Notes: generated by a model from the sequence alone, not told the origin. Shown: positions 1-8,671, numbered from the stretch's first letter. The stretch: DNA of 64,000 nucleotides from DASQFQ01 sp963730115 (GCA_963730115.1 CAVSQM010000007.1:1-64000); one strand, 5' to 3'. Made by a program: numbers and translations.

Positions 1-226
1 TGACCGGCTAGCACCGAACGACGTCGAGCAGCACGCCCCGTTCTCGTTCTTAGGTACTACTGCTTTGGACGAACGCATCCGTCCGTCCTCCGCCCACGTC
101 GCTAGCCGTGCCACGCCGTGTTGACGTGGGGCCGCTCAGACCGCGCCCGAGCTGCGCATGCGGGATGCTTCGCTGGCGCGGACGCCCCGGCGTCCGATGG
201 CGACGTTGCCGACAGAGGAGCCGCTC

Positions 227-1384
227 ATGGACCCCCGCCACGAGGAACCCCGCAACCTCGCAGAAGATCCCGACCTTCCCGAGCAGCTCGACGACGACGA
301 GGCCGCGGCCCCCGCCGGCGGTCCGCTGCGGTTCGCGCGCATGACCGGCTCGTCGATCGCCGGCCGTGACGCCGCCGCGTGGGTCACCGACTTCCTCAAC
401 GCCGCCTACTACCGGAGGCCCGTCGCCGAACGCCAGGTCGACGACCTGCGGTTGGCGTTCTCGATCCTGACCACGTACTGGTATGGCAAGCGGCGCGGTC
501 GTCTGCGCATCACCGACCTGCCCGCCTTCCACCGCGCCTATGGCGCCCATCGATTCGACAAGCAGGACGCGGGCCGAGGGCTCATGAGCCGCGACCAGCT
601 CCTGCAGGGAACCACCGGCCTCATCGGCGACTGGTTCCCGGACGCGTACCACGACGACGAGCGCCGCGGCTGGGGGATCGCGTTCGCGACCGCCGAGGAG
701 AAGGCCGCCTACGACCCCGAGCGCCGGTTCAAGCTCGCGAAGCTCGGCGCGCTGACGCCAGAGCGGGCGCCGGTCGAACAGCAGGTCTGGCATACCTACT
801 CGCCCGTGCGGATGCCGTCCGCCGAAGCGGTCCTCGGCGCCCTGACCAAGCCCGAGACCTGGCCGGACTACGCCTCCGAGCTCGGCCGCTTCACGCCGCT
901 GCGCGCCGGCGGCCTGCCCGATCAGACGTTCGAGATCGAGGTCGCGGCCGGCACCGAGTCCGGCGTGCCGATCTTCACCCGTGGCTACGTGACCATCACC
1001 AAGCTCGTCACCTCCGCCGACCCGGCCGGGCTCGCCGACTGGTTCGACACGCTGGAGGACGGCCTGGCCCGCTACGGCGACAACGAGCCGCGCGCGGTCC
1101 CGGAGGGCGCTACCCCGCTGGTCGGGTTCGACCTGACCACCCACCAGGGGCACTTCATGGGCGCCGGCCACAACCGGCTGCTGCTCTACGTCCAGGACGA
1201 CCAGGCGTGGGTGCGGGCGGCCGGCACCTGGGACCCGATGGCCTGGCACGTCGACAAGGCCTATGCGGTCGCCGGCCGCGACGCCCAGCACGCGTTCTGG
1301 GGGCAGGTGGTCTCCGGCGAGGACAGCCCCGAACGGGTCGCGCGGCTCTCGATGCTGCACCAGCTCGCCCTGCGGATCGCCTGA
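227..1384 (+). CDS. Hypothetical protein paired with an FAD oxidoreductase
   Basis: About 385 residues with no family I can name. The start at 227 is chosen over an upstream in-frame ATG at 158 because GAGGAG lies six bases before it. The N-terminus is acidic (MDPRHEEPRNL, then a DDDE run). The middle is rich in aromatic and charged residues (AFSILTTYWYGKRRGRLRI, GLIGDWFPDAYHDDERRGWG). There is no signal peptide or membrane segment, so a cytoplasmic protein is likely. It ends two bases before the GTG start of the FAD-dependent oxidoreductase, so the two are almost certainly cotranscribed. I infer a shared but unknown pathway, possibly lipid or terpenoid modification given the partner. The function is not deducible from sequence alone. 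Confidence 0.75.
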   Translation: MDPRHEEPRNLAEDPDLPEQLDDDEAAAPAGGPLRFARMTGSSIAGRDAAAWVTDFLNAAYYRRPVAERQVDDLRLAFSILTTYWYGKRRGRLRITDLPAFHRAYGAHRFDKQDAGRGLMSRDQLLQGTTGLIGDWFPDAYHDDERRGWGIAFATAEEKAAYDPERRFKLAKLGALTPERAPVEQQVWHTYSPVRMPSAEAVLGALTKPETWPDYASELGRFTPLRAGGLPDQTFEIEVAAGTESGVPIFTRGYVTITKLVTSADPAGLADWFDTLEDGLARYGDNEPRAVPEGATPLVGFDLTTHQGHFMGAGHNRLLLYVQDDQAWVRAAGTWDPMAWHVDKAYAVAGRDAQHAFWGQVVSGEDSPERVARLSMLHQLALRIA

Positions 1385-1386
1385 CC

Positions 1387-2976
1387 GTGGTCGAGCGCGC
1401 CGTGGTGATCGGCAGCGGCCCCAACGGGCTCGCTGCCGCGATCGCGCTCGCCCGCGCCGGCCGCGCGGTGACCGTCCTGGAAGCCGCCGACACGCCGGGC
1501 GGGGCGGTGCGCACCCAGGAGCTGACCCTGCCCGGGTTCCGTCACGACACGTTCTCGTCCGTGTACCCGGCGACCGCCGCCTCACCGGTGTTCGCGGGCA
1601 TGCCGCTGGGGCGCTTCGGCCTCGACTGGGTCCACCCGCAGGCCTGCTCGGCGCATCCGCTCCCCGGCGGCCGCGCGCTCGCGCTCTACCGCGACCTGGA
1701 CCGGACCGCCGCAGGGCTCAACGCCGCCCGGCCGGGAGACGGGGACGCGTGGCGGGCGTTCGTCGCGCCGCTGCTCGAGTCGTTCGACGCGGTCCGCGCC
1801 ACGATGCTGGGCGGTTTCCCGCCCGTGGCCGGGTCTGTGAAGCTGCTGCAGAGCGTCGGCCCGATCGGGCTGGCGCGGTTCGCGGCGCTGCTGCCCGGCT
1901 CGGCGCGCGGGCTCGGCCGCCGACTGTTCGAGAGTCCCGACGCGCGCGCCTGGCTGTACGGGGCCGCCGGACACGGGGACGTGCCGCCGACCGGGCCGGG
2001 CTCGGCGATCGCGGTCGCCTATCTGAACCTGCTCGGGCACGCGGTCGGCTGGCCCAGCCCGCGCGGCGGCGCGCAGGCCCTGACCGACGCGCTGGTCGGC
2101 TACCTGGTCGAGCTCGGCGGCCGCGTGCGCACCGGCGCGCTGGTCACCGGCGTGGAGGCCGCGCACGGCCGGGTCACCGGCGTGCGCCTGGACGGCGGCG
2201 AGCCGGTCGCGGCCGACACGGTGATCGCCGACGTGATGCCGCACGCCTTGCTTCGGCTGGCCGGTGAGCACCTGGGGAGCATGTACCGGCGGCTGTTGGG
2301 CCGCTACACGTACGGGCCGGCGACCGTGAAGGTCGACTGGGCGCTCGAAGGCCGGATCCCGTGGCTGGCCGAGGAAGTGCGCGGCGCGGGGACGGTGCAC
2401 GTCGGCGGTGGAGAAGAGGAGCTGGTGGCGACGATCGCCGCGTCGGCGCGCGGCCTGCCCGAGCGGCCGTTCCTGCTGCTCGGCCAGCAGTCGGTCACCG
2501 ACCCGTCGCGCGCGCCGGAAGGCCGGCACACCGCCTGGGCGTACACGCACGGGCCTCAGGACGGTGTCGACTGGGCGGTCGAGCTGGACCGGCACGTGGA
2601 GCGCATGGAGACGCAAGTGGAGCGCTACGCGCCCGGCTTCCGTGACCGGATCCTCGCGCGGCACGTGCTCGGACCGGCCGCGCTGCAGGAGCGCAACCCG
2701 AACCTGGTCGGTGGTGACGTGGGCGGCGGCACCTACCGGCTCGACCAGGTGATCTTCCGTCCGGCCCTCTCGCTGTCGCCGTACCGGACACCGATGCGCG
2801 GCCTATACCTGGGCTCAAGCGCGACGTTCCCGGGCGGGGCGGTACACGGTGTGTGTGGTGACGCCGCCGCCAACGCCGCGCTGGCGGACGACAGCGCCTG
2901 GCGGCGCACGCTCCGCATGCCGCGGCCGGGCCGCTTGAAGCAGCCCAGACCGGCCAGCCCGCTCCGCTCACGCTGA
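1387..2976 (+). CDS. Phytoene-dehydrogenase-like FAD/NAD(P)-dependent oxidoreductase
   Basis: A 529-residue flavoprotein. The N-terminus carries a dinucleotide-binding Rossmann motif, VVIGSGPNGLAAAIALARAG (residues about 6-25), followed by an acidic strand end (VLEAADTPGG), as in the phytoene desaturase/CrtI-like superfamily. The C-terminus has the family's second FAD contact, GLYLGSSATFPGGAVHGVCG. Length fits the family (about 500-550). The GTG start follows the previous stop after two bases, so translation is probably coupled. Such proteins desaturate, saturate or isomerise hydrophobic polyenes, but this subgroup is mostly uncharacterised and no carotenoid genes are nearby, so the substrate is unknown. 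Confidence 0.88.
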   Translation: MVERAVVIGSGPNGLAAAIALARAGRAVTVLEAADTPGGAVRTQELTLPGFRHDTFSSVYPATAASPVFAGMPLGRFGLDWVHPQACSAHPLPGGRALALYRDLDRTAAGLNAARPGDGDAWRAFVAPLLESFDAVRATMLGGFPPVAGSVKLLQSVGPIGLARFAALLPGSARGLGRRLFESPDARAWLYGAAGHGDVPPTGPGSAIAVAYLNLLGHAVGWPSPRGGAQALTDALVGYLVELGGRVRTGALVTGVEAAHGRVTGVRLDGGEPVAADTVIADVMPHALLRLAGEHLGSMYRRLLGRYTYGPATVKVDWALEGRIPWLAEEVRGAGTVHVGGGEEELVATIAASARGLPERPFLLLGQQSVTDPSRAPEGRHTAWAYTHGPQDGVDWAVELDRHVERMETQVERYAPGFRDRILARHVLGPAALQERNPNLVGGDVGGGTYRLDQVIFRPALSLSPYRTPMRGLYLGSSATFPGGAVHGVCGDAAANAALADDSAWRRTLRMPRPGRLKQPRPASPLRSR

Positions 2977-3309
2977 AGGCCTGCAGCCACCAGCGATCGG
3001 CGGCTGACGTCTTGCAGGCGAGGCGTGGATCTAGTCTCAGCACCGGGCTCGGCCTCTCGGCCTGACCTTCGAGCGTCGCGAGAGCGACGCCTCTGGAAGC
3101 CGGTCGACGGCTGGCCGTGCACGTGGCCGTTGCGAGTCGCGCGCACCGTGCTGCTGCGTTGGACGAGAAGCAGCAACAACAACGCGCTGCCGCGTTGCAT
3201 GGAACTCGATAGCGCCGGTTGCGCCGATCCCTTTCGGCGAGGGGAGCAGCGTAGAAGTCGGGCTCGCCACATGCACGCCTCGGTATCCGAGCGCCCGCGA
3301 GTCGCTGCC
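2977..3309. other. Intergenic stretch between convergent operons
   Basis: No convincing gene in about 330 bases; the open frames here have neither a start context nor recognisable protein features. A short perfect hairpin lies at 3180-3197 (7-base arms CAACGCG and CGCGTTG, loop CTGC). It could be a weak terminator between the oxidoreductase operon coming from the left and the cupin gene coming from the right. Confidence 0.4.
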
Positions 3310-3726
3310 TCATGCTTGCGCGGCGATCTGCGGGCCGACGACCGTGACCTCGGGGATCGGCTGCAGCGCCCACTGTGGCGGCTCGACCCCGGCCGCCTCG
3401 GCTGCGATGCGCGCCCAGTGGCGCTCGAAGCCCGCGGGCGTGCACACGAGCACGTAGCGAGCGGGCGCTTCGCTGGGATTGGCCAGGGTGTGGGCTACGT
3501 TGCGCGGCGCGAAGGACAGCTCGCCCGCGCCTTTGGTCACCAGCGCGTTCTCGACCTGAAAGACCAGCTCGCCCTCCAGCAAGTAGAAGGCTTCGTCGAA
3601 ATCGTGCGTGTGCATCGGCGGGCCGGCGCTGTGCGGCGGGACCACGATCTCGGTCACCGACACGTGGCCGCCGGTCTCCTCGCTGCGCAACATGACGTTG
3701 GTGGTGAGGCTCGGCAGGGGTGGCAT
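3310..3726 (-). CDS. Single-domain cupin protein
   Basis: A 138-residue cupin. The start at 3726 is preceded by AAGGAG about 11 bases upstream. The first cupin motif is visible as HSAGPPMHTHDFDEAFYLLEGE (residues roughly 36-57), giving two His and a Glu-type metal set. The second part runs through LSFAPRNVAHTLANPSEAPAR, whose His completes a 3-His/1-Glu site. No signal peptide. It lies 46 bases downstream of a VOC-family gene in the same direction, and both diverge from a MarR regulator. The pair may therefore form a small regulon handling a reactive small molecule or quinone-like ligand. Substrate and true activity are unknown. Confidence 0.85.
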   Translation of the reverse strand: MPPLPSLTTNVMLRSEETGGHVSVTEIVVPPHSAGPPMHTHDFDEAFYLLEGELVFQVENALVTKGAGELSFAPRNVAHTLANPSEAPARYVLVCTPAGFERHWARIAAEAAGVEPPQWALQPIPEVTVVGPQIAAQA

Positions 3727-3772
3727 CGTCGTCTGAGCTCCTTTGCAGCGTTCGGGTTCGAAGGACCAGTGC

Positions 3773-4150
3773 TCAGGGGCCGCCGGGCTGGAAGAGCTCG
3801 ATCGGGTTGCCCGAGGGGTCGTCGAGCAGGATCTGGCTGCCGCCCGTCCTGCGACGATGTCGTTACGGAAGCTGGTCCCAGCCTCGCGTAACGACTCGAC
3901 CTCGCGCTCGAGGTCTGAGACCTCGATCTGGATGCGATTCCAGCCGCCGGGCTCGGGCACCCGGCCATCGGGCATGGGTTGCCTCGCCGCCCGCTCCTTG
4001 CTGATTGAGCAGCAGCCGCAAGTCGCCCCGCGAAAGCATCGCGAACCCGGGTCCGGGCCGCATCTCGCGGTTGAAGCCGAGCCGCTCGACGTAGAAGTCA
4101 ACCGCGGCGTCGATGTCGTCGGTGATGTAGCGAACGCTGACCGTGGTCAT
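3773..4150 (-). pseudogene. VOC (glyoxalase/bleomycin-resistance) family protein, frameshifted
   Basis: The start at 4150 has a strong GGAGGAGGAG ribosome site. The protein opens as a VOC half-domain (VRYITDDIDAAVDFYVERLGF, then GDLRLLLNQQGAGG). The frame then breaks near 3985 and continues in the next frame as MPDGRVPEPGGWNRIQIEVS. It breaks again near 3850 before LLDDPSGNPIELFQPGGP, which ends at the stop at 3773. The first break is repaired by removing one base and the second by adding one, which would restore a normal protein of about 125 residues. I therefore suspect sequence errors rather than decay, but a true pseudogene cannot be excluded. It leads the VOC-cupin pair controlled by the divergent MarR gene. 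Confidence 0.7.
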
Positions 4151-4181
4151 TCCGCTCCTCCTCCAGGTAGGCAGTTAGGAG

Positions 4182-4204
4182 AACTGTTGAAAGCATAAAC
4201 AGTT
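4182..4204. promoter_or_regulatory. Inverted repeat, probable MarR operator
   Basis: A perfect inverted repeat, AACTGTT (4182-4188), 9 bases, AACAGTT (4198-4204), lies between the divergent VOC/cupin and MarR genes. Size, spacing and location fit an operator for the adjacent MarR regulator controlling both directions. Assignment to this regulator is inference. Confidence 0.65.
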
Positions 4205-4228
4205 TTGAGCCCGGTACTATCGGCAGGG

Positions 4229-4792
4229 GTGTCCCAAGATGCCACCACCGTGCAGGCGGCCCCGGCGCGAGGGCTGAGCCGCCGTGCCGGCTTCCTGCTC
4301 GTGCAGCTGGGCACGCACAGGCATCGGCGCTTCGCCGAGCGCCTCGCCCTCCTCGACCTCCACCCCCGCCACTTCGGGATGCTCAGTCACCTCGCCGCAA
4401 ACGAGGGCCAGTCCCAGCAGGCACTGAGCAGAGCGCTGGGAATCCACCGCAGCGCCGTGGTCGCACTCGTTGACGACCTCGAGCATCGCGGGCTCGCCGA
4501 GCGGCGCCCCGACCCCGACGACCGGCGTGCATACACGCTTTACCTGACTCCCCAGGGCCGCGAGCTGCTTTCCGAGCTCCAGCGCGTCGCAGAAGAGGAC
4601 GAGGCCGAGCTGCTGACTGCCCTCGACGCGTCAGAGCGCTCGCAGCTCATCTCGCTGCTCCAGCGCGTTGCCCATTCACAAGGCCTCACGGCGGGCGTTC
4701 ATCCCAACTTGGAACCCCGAGAAGCCGACGATGACAAACCCCAGCAAGACGGCAAGACTCGGCCCGCGCGGACTCGGCGACCATCCCGCTAA
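4229..4792 (+). CDS. MarR-family transcriptional regulator
   Basis: About 187 residues with a winged-helix MarR fold. After an N-terminal helix (RAGFLLVQLGTHRHRRFAER) come the recognition region (QQALSRALGIHRSAVVALVDDLEHRGLAERR) and the beta-wing (PDPDDRRAYTLYLTPQGRELL). I prefer the GTG at 4229. A TACTAT box ends eight bases before it, consistent with a leaderless transcript; the TTG at 4205 is an alternative. The C-terminal 25 residues are polar and low complexity. It is divergent from the VOC/cupin pair with an inverted repeat between them, so autorepression plus control of that pair by a small phenolic-type ligand is the natural reading. Confidence 0.88.
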   Translation: MSQDATTVQAAPARGLSRRAGFLLVQLGTHRHRRFAERLALLDLHPRHFGMLSHLAANEGQSQQALSRALGIHRSAVVALVDDLEHRGLAERRPDPDDRRAYTLYLTPQGRELLSELQRVAEEDEAELLTALDASERSQLISLLQRVAHSQGLTAGVHPNLEPREADDDKPQQDGKTRPARTRRPSR

Positions 4793-4890
4793 GGCCCATC
4801 AACGCGACGGTTCCCGCTCGCGCTATCGGACGCAACCCGCAGTCTCCAGCGTGCGCGCAACCTGCCACCCACTGCGCCCTTGGACGAGAA

Positions 4891-5526
4891 GTGACGGGGC
4901 GCCTGCGCCCGTTCCAGCAGGGACAGGCGATCGTCGAGCTGACCAGCCAGAACCCGCGCCAGACATGCCGGTTCGTCAACGCGTTCGCTCCCGCGCCGCA
5001 GCCCGAACCCGGACCGACTCCGACCCCCACGCCCCCAGAACCCGTGCCCGTGCCCGTGCCGGAACCGGTGCCGGCGCCCAAACCTGAGTTGGTGATCGCC
5101 AAGCGCGCGCTCCGCGCCAGCGTCCGGCTCGGGCGGACCGCGGTGTACCGAATCACGGTGCGGAACACGGGGGCGGGGACGGCCGACGACGTTGTCGTCG
5201 CCGACCGGCCGGGCCCGAACGCGCAGCTCGTATCTGCGCGCCCCAGCCAGGGCAGCTGCGATGAGCGCACCCCGACCATGATCTGCCGGCTCGGCACCAT
5301 CGAGCCGGGCGGCCGCGCCAGCATCCGCGTGCGCGTCCGGGCCACCGGCACGCCGGTGATGGGCAACCTCGCCGTGCTCGGCTCTGGCACACTCGAAAGC
5401 GCGCTGTCGAACAACGTGGCCTTCGCGCGCATGCGGGTGCGCGACGTCGGCGGCGTACTCGGCCGCTGCTTCTCCGGTTCCGCCGCGTCCGCGCCCGGCG
5501 GGCCGATCGCCCGCATCGCCTGCTGA
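4891..5526 (+). CDS. DUF11-type beta-sandwich protein, probably an N-truncated surface protein
   Basis: 211 residues. A short N-terminal piece (TCRFVNAF) resembles the end of a prealbumin-like surface-protein domain. A Pro-rich linker of repeated EP/VP units follows (residues about 30-63). The rest is a DUF11 domain: LVIAKRALRASVRLGRTAVY, then VRNTGAGTADDVVVADRPG, ending near SALSNNVAFARMRVRD, with a short Cys-bearing tail. DUF11 proteins are usually large and secreted, but here there is no signal peptide and the GTG start lacks a good ribosome site. It probably represents the 3' end of a larger gene whose 5' part was lost or lies out of frame in 4793-4890. Function beyond cell-surface structure is unknown. 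Confidence 0.6.
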   Translation: MTGRLRPFQQGQAIVELTSQNPRQTCRFVNAFAPAPQPEPGPTPTPTPPEPVPVPVPEPVPAPKPELVIAKRALRASVRLGRTAVYRITVRNTGAGTADDVVVADRPGPNAQLVSARPSQGSCDERTPTMICRLGTIEPGGRASIRVRVRATGTPVMGNLAVLGSGTLESALSNNVAFARMRVRDVGGVLGRCFSGSAASAPGGPIARIAC

Positions 5527-5570
5527 ACGCCGCCGGGCCCCCGGTAGCTGCGCTACGGCGGCCGCGGCCT

Positions 5571-5598
5571 GCCGCTCGACGCCCCGTGGTCGAGCGGC
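5571..5598. terminator. Hairpin between convergent genes
   Basis: GCCGCTCGA (5571-5579) and TCGAGCGGC (5590-5598) form a perfect 9-base stem with a 10-base loop between the DUF11 gene and the oppositely oriented VOC remnant. Further GC-rich complementary sequence flanks it. There is no T-run, so it would be a bidirectional GC-rich terminator at best. Confidence 0.5.
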
Positions 5599-5622
5599 GG
5601 ACCGAGGCCGCAGAGCGGGCGC

Positions 5623-5916
5623 TTACGAGCCGCTGACGGCGGCGTCGGCCTCCTGGCCGGACGTGTCCTGGTTCTCGGGCACGAACTGGTTCGCGTTGAA
5701 CGTCGCGCTCTGCGGGTCGCGGATGACGGTTCCGCGGATCCACGGCGCGTCGAAGGGCGGCACGAGCACCGTCGCGCCGAGTGCCGCCCGCTCGGCGGTC
5801 GCGTCCGCGTCGGCGACGCCGAACGTGACGTCCCAGTGAGCCGGCGTGTCGGGCTGGTCGTCCGGAATGACGCTGACGGCCGCGACGACCTCCTCGAAGC
5901 GTTCCGGACCGCCCAT
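5623..5916 (-). pseudogene. C-terminal half of a VOC-family protein
   Basis: Only 97 residues can be read from an internal ATG. They match the second VOC repeat of a two-repeat glyoxalase-like protein: HWDVTFGVADADATAERAAL, then GATVLVPPFDAPWIRGTVIRDP and FNANQFVPEN. The first repeat and any normal start are absent upstream in the same frame. The tail adds an unstructured segment (QDTSGQEADAAVSGS). I read it as a truncated remnant. Its neighbours are the convergent DUF11 gene and, upstream, the secreted-protein/TetR pair. Confidence 0.55.
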
Positions 5917-6160
5917 CGCGTTGCTCACTTCGTCACTGTGTGGCGAGCCAGTCCGGCGAGCCGCCCGACCCCGCTGGCCACCGCCCGCCCGGGCTGCGGA
6001 ACACGATAGTTGTCCTTGTCTTGTTGGTTGGTACTGCGGAAGGTCGAGCCCTCTCAGGGACGCCCGGCTCAGGCGAACCGGCCTCATCCCCCGACGAGGT
6101 GCCCATGCAGCCCGGCCGGCGCCAGCCGGTAGGCAACGCCCCTGGGAGGGCTCGGTACTG

Positions 6161-6565
6161 CTAGTCGACCTGGCGTTCGGCGTAGGCCGCGTGGCAGCCG
6201 TCTCGGGCCGCCTGCTGCATCTCGGGGACCATCGTCCGCACCTGGACGGCAGTGGCCTTCTTCTCGCTACGGCCCCAGGCCTTCTGCACGGCACACACCG
6301 TCTTCGCGTCCTCGAAAGCCCTGCCCTCGAGGCTGTCCGGGTTGGAACGCTCACGCTCGTAGGCCGCCCGCTGATCCTGCTCGCCAACGCGAGCCCGGCC
6401 TTCGACGTCGCGCACGGCATCGGCCTTCTCGGGAGACAGCCCCGACGCCCTGGCGGTGCCAGTCATGCCGGCGAGCGTGGCCTCGGCGAGTGCCAGGGTC
6501 GCGGTCGTGGTGGTGAGGCGACGCATCAGATGATTCTCAGGGGTGCAGCCGGTCTTGCTCTTCAT
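6161..6565 (-). CDS. Small secreted protein of unknown function
   Basis: 134 residues from an ATG with AAGGAG immediately upstream. A second ATG 13 codons later (6526) would give a more conventional signal peptide beginning MRRLTTTTATLALAEATLAG, with cleavage likely after TARA or TARAS. The mature part is about 95 polar residues with two Cys (TVCAVQKAW and DGCHAAY) that could form a disulfide. No family recognised. It diverges from a TetR gene across an operator-like palindrome, so it is the most likely target of that regulator. Confidence 0.6.
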   Translation of the reverse strand: MKSKTGCTPENHLMRRLTTTTATLALAEATLAGMTGTARASGLSPEKADAVRDVEGRARVGEQDQRAAYERERSNPDSLEGRAFEDAKTVCAVQKAWGRSEKKATAVQVRTMVPEMQQAARDGCHAAYAERQVD

Positions 6566-6590
6566 GGTCTCCTTGCTCTCCGTGCCGTCG

Positions 6591-6633
6591 TTGTTGGCGC
6601 TATGCTAACAAGCTCTTGACGGATCGCCAACAA
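6591..6633. promoter_or_regulatory. Palindromic operator region between secreted-protein gene and tetR
   Basis: TTGTTGGCG (6591-6599) is repeated in inverted orientation as CGCCAACAA (6625-6633), a perfect 9-base match. It is also part of a tighter imperfect palindrome, 6591-6611 (TTGTTGGC, 5 bases, GCTAACAA). One shared TTGTTRGC half-site thus occurs three times. This fits one or two overlapping operators for the adjacent TetR protein and covers the promoter region of both genes. Confidence 0.6.
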
Positions 6634-6643
6634 GAATTAGACT
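6616..6643 (+). promoter_or_regulatory. Promoter of the TetR gene, leaderless
   Basis: A -35-like TTGACG (6616-6621), a 16-base spacer and a -10-like TAGACT (6638-6643) lie directly before the ATG at 6650. Transcription would start at or within one or two bases of the ATG, and no Shine-Dalgarno sequence is visible. The promoter is embedded in the TTGTTRGC palindromes, which predicts autorepression. Confidence 0.55.
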
Positions 6644-6649
6644 TCACTT

Positions 6650-7270
6650 ATGAGTTCGCCGAAGTACAGCCGCCTCGATCCCGCCCAGCGGCGCGAACAG
6701 ATCCTCGACGCGGCCAATGCGCTGTTCGCCGAGCGGCCCTACGACGAGGTCTCGATCGAGGACATCGCAAGCGCCGCCGGCGTCACCCGCGGGCTCGTGC
6801 ACCACTACTTCGGCGGGCGCAAGGAGGTCTACATCGGGCTGCTCGAGCGCCTCGGCGCCCAGCGCGAGGACGACCTGCGCCCGCCCGTCGGGCGCAGCGC
6901 CCGCGCGCGCGTGGCGGATTCCGTGTCGCGCTGGCTCGACTGGACCAAGGCGAACCACACGGTCTGGCTCGCCACGATGGCGCACGGCGAAGACATCGCC
7001 GATCCCGAGGTCAGGCAAGTGGTCGCCGATCTCGTGGGCCGCGCCGTCGCGCTCATCACGATGTTTCACGCGGACATCGCCGAGGACTCCTCGCGTCTGC
7101 GCTACGCGCTCGAGTGCTGGACCGCCCTCAACCGCGCCGCGACACGACGATGGCTACGCGGCGAGGCCACCCGCGAGGCCACGCACGAACTGCTCGCCTC
7201 GACGCTCGAGCACATCCTGCGCACCTTCGGCGCTCCAGAGGTGCCACGTCGGCGCGCATCTCCTCCCTGA
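6650..7270 (+). CDS. TetR-family transcriptional regulator
   Basis: 206 residues. The N-terminal helix-turn-helix is typical: REQILDAANALFAERPYDEV, then IEDIASAAGVTRGLVHHYFGG and KEVYIGLLE (residues about 15-70). The C-terminal ligand domain is helical (WLDWTKANHTVWLATMAHGE), as in TetR proteins with a TetR_C domain. It starts at 6650 without a ribosome site, immediately after a TAGACT box. It is divergent from the small secreted protein and likely represses both directions through the TTGTTRGC palindromes. The inducer is unknown. Confidence 0.9.
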   Translation: MSSPKYSRLDPAQRREQILDAANALFAERPYDEVSIEDIASAAGVTRGLVHHYFGGRKEVYIGLLERLGAQREDDLRPPVGRSARARVADSVSRWLDWTKANHTVWLATMAHGEDIADPEVRQVVADLVGRAVALITMFHADIAEDSSRLRYALECWTALNRAATRRWLRGEATREATHELLASTLEHILRTFGAPEVPRRRASPP

Positions 7271-8326
7271 GTTCAGAATCGAGTTGGGCATTCCCAAGAC
7301 GGATCTCGCCACGATCGCGCAAATGAGCCGCCTCGCGCTGGCGCAGATGCTCGATCCCACGACCCCACCGGAGTAGTCCAACGCCCTGCTGGGTGCGCCG
7401 GGACACTTGCCGCAGTCGGCGGCAGTCAGTCAGTCACGAGGAGGCGTCTCATCGCGATACCCGTTTCGAGTCGGCGATGGGCTCAGGTCGCGGCGCTTCC
7501 AGCGCACCGGCGGTGTGCGCTTGGTCGGCAGCGGCACGCTTGTCGAATGGCGACGGTTGAGGAACGTCCAACACCGGGTTCGGCTGAAGCGCCGCGCCTC
7601 GATTCCCACCGGCCTCGCGTGCTGAAGGAGCTGGACGGCGGCGTCGTCACTCGTCGGCGACCCGTCCGAGGGGCGTAGCTGGACTCGGCGTGCAGCCGGC
7701 CGTCGCGGATGCCCACCCAGATGCCGGCGACCACCGGGGCCAGCGCGTGGTTCAACGCTTACACGCCGTCGGCCTCGCGGATGCGGCCACGGATCACGGC
7801 GACGATCTGTCCACAGCCGTCGAGCTCGGCCTCGCCGCCCCCGCGCGCGAGGCGCTGCAGACGCTCGACGTCGCACGCCGCGGCAGGTTGTGGTGCTGAG
7901 CCCTGCATCGCCCGAGGTGATCGTCGACGCCGGGCCGAGCGGCGCGAGTGTCGCGACCATGAGCGGCGTCGTGCTTGGCGCCACCATCGGCAATGACTTC
8001 CAGCCGGCACCTCGGCAGCCGCCGCCAGCCCGCAGACGTTCGCGAGCGGCCGCAGAGCGTTCAAGCTCGGCGGGCCGAACCACGCCCCGACGTGGTGACG
8101 TGGACGTGAGTGCTGGCCCGTCGGCTCGCCCGCGTGGGCGTCATTGGGGGCTGCCGGGGCGATCCGGGGTCAACCCGGTTGCGTGTCGAGAGCAGCCCCG
8201 GCAGCCGAGCACTAAGACCCGCAGAGCGCTTCGTGGTTTGGATGCTGGCCAGCTGCACGTCAGCGTTGAGACCGGCGGGGTGGCGCTTCACGTAGCCCCG
8301 CCGCGCTCACGCGAGCCGCCGCGCGA
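7271..8326. other. Gene-poor stretch with possible decayed coding fragments
   Basis: About 1.05 kb without a gene I can support. On the minus strand around 7680-7850 two adjacent frames read protein-like pieces (GQIVAVIRGRIREADGV, then ALNHALAPVVAGIWVGIRDG) separated by a stop at about 7758. They may be the remains of one gene. On the plus strand near 7960 a short piece, VVLGATIGNDF, resembles a fumarylacetoacetase-type signature but has no flanking support. Everything else looks like noise in GC-rich DNA. Confidence 0.35.
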
Positions 8327-8560
8327 TCAGAGCCGTGGATGCCGGCGCGGGAGGTGAAGGTCGATCCACTCGATGCTCTCCGGCGGCGGCAGCTTGTTCA
8401 GGACCGAGCGGATGATCCGCTGAACGTCGTACTCGTCGTGCCCGAAGTCGTTCAAGAGCGCCTTGAGCGCGCTGTAGGTGAGCTTGAGCTCCGATGGGGT
8501 GAGCTCGAGTCGATACGCGATCTCGTCCGGCTCGATCAGCCCGATGTCGTCTTTGGCCAT
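8327..8560 (-). CDS. Small conserved-looking protein, function unknown
   Basis: 77 residues starting MAKDDIGLIEPDEIAYRLEL, with AGGAG five bases before the ATG. The sequence is acidic and helical (ELKLTYSALKALLNDFGHDE, then QRIIRSVLNKLPPPESIEWI), with no signal peptide, cysteines or membrane segment. Composition and codon use are gene-like. It lies upstream of other very small stress-type genes (63-residue protein, BON, DUF1918), but its role is unknown. Confidence 0.65.
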   Translation of the reverse strand: MAKDDIGLIEPDEIAYRLELTPSELKLTYSALKALLNDFGHDEYDVQRIIRSVLNKLPPPESIEWIDLHLPRRHPRL

Positions 8561-8630
8561 AACGGCTCCTGGAACGAGGGTACTCCTGGGGCGCCACGGG
8601 TCAATTTCGCATTGAGCTCCAGCAAGAGGC

Positions 8631-8657
8631 GGGCGGCCGCCGGATCGCCGGCCGCCC
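8631..8657 (-). terminator. Hairpin after the 63-residue protein gene
   Basis: GGGCGGCCG (8631-8639) and CGGCCGCCC (8649-8657) form a perfect 9-base stem with a 9-base loop, just past the stop of the minus-strand gene ending at 8672. The paralogous gene at 34281 also has a GC hairpin directly after it, supporting a terminator role. Confidence 0.55.
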
Positions 8658-8671
8658 GTCTTCGCGCAGGC

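Noticed and set aside
7900..8090. Plus-strand fragment with VVLGATIGNDF, similar to a fumarylacetoacetase signature
   Set aside because: Only about 11 residues match and neither side continues the family; chance is as likely as a remnant.
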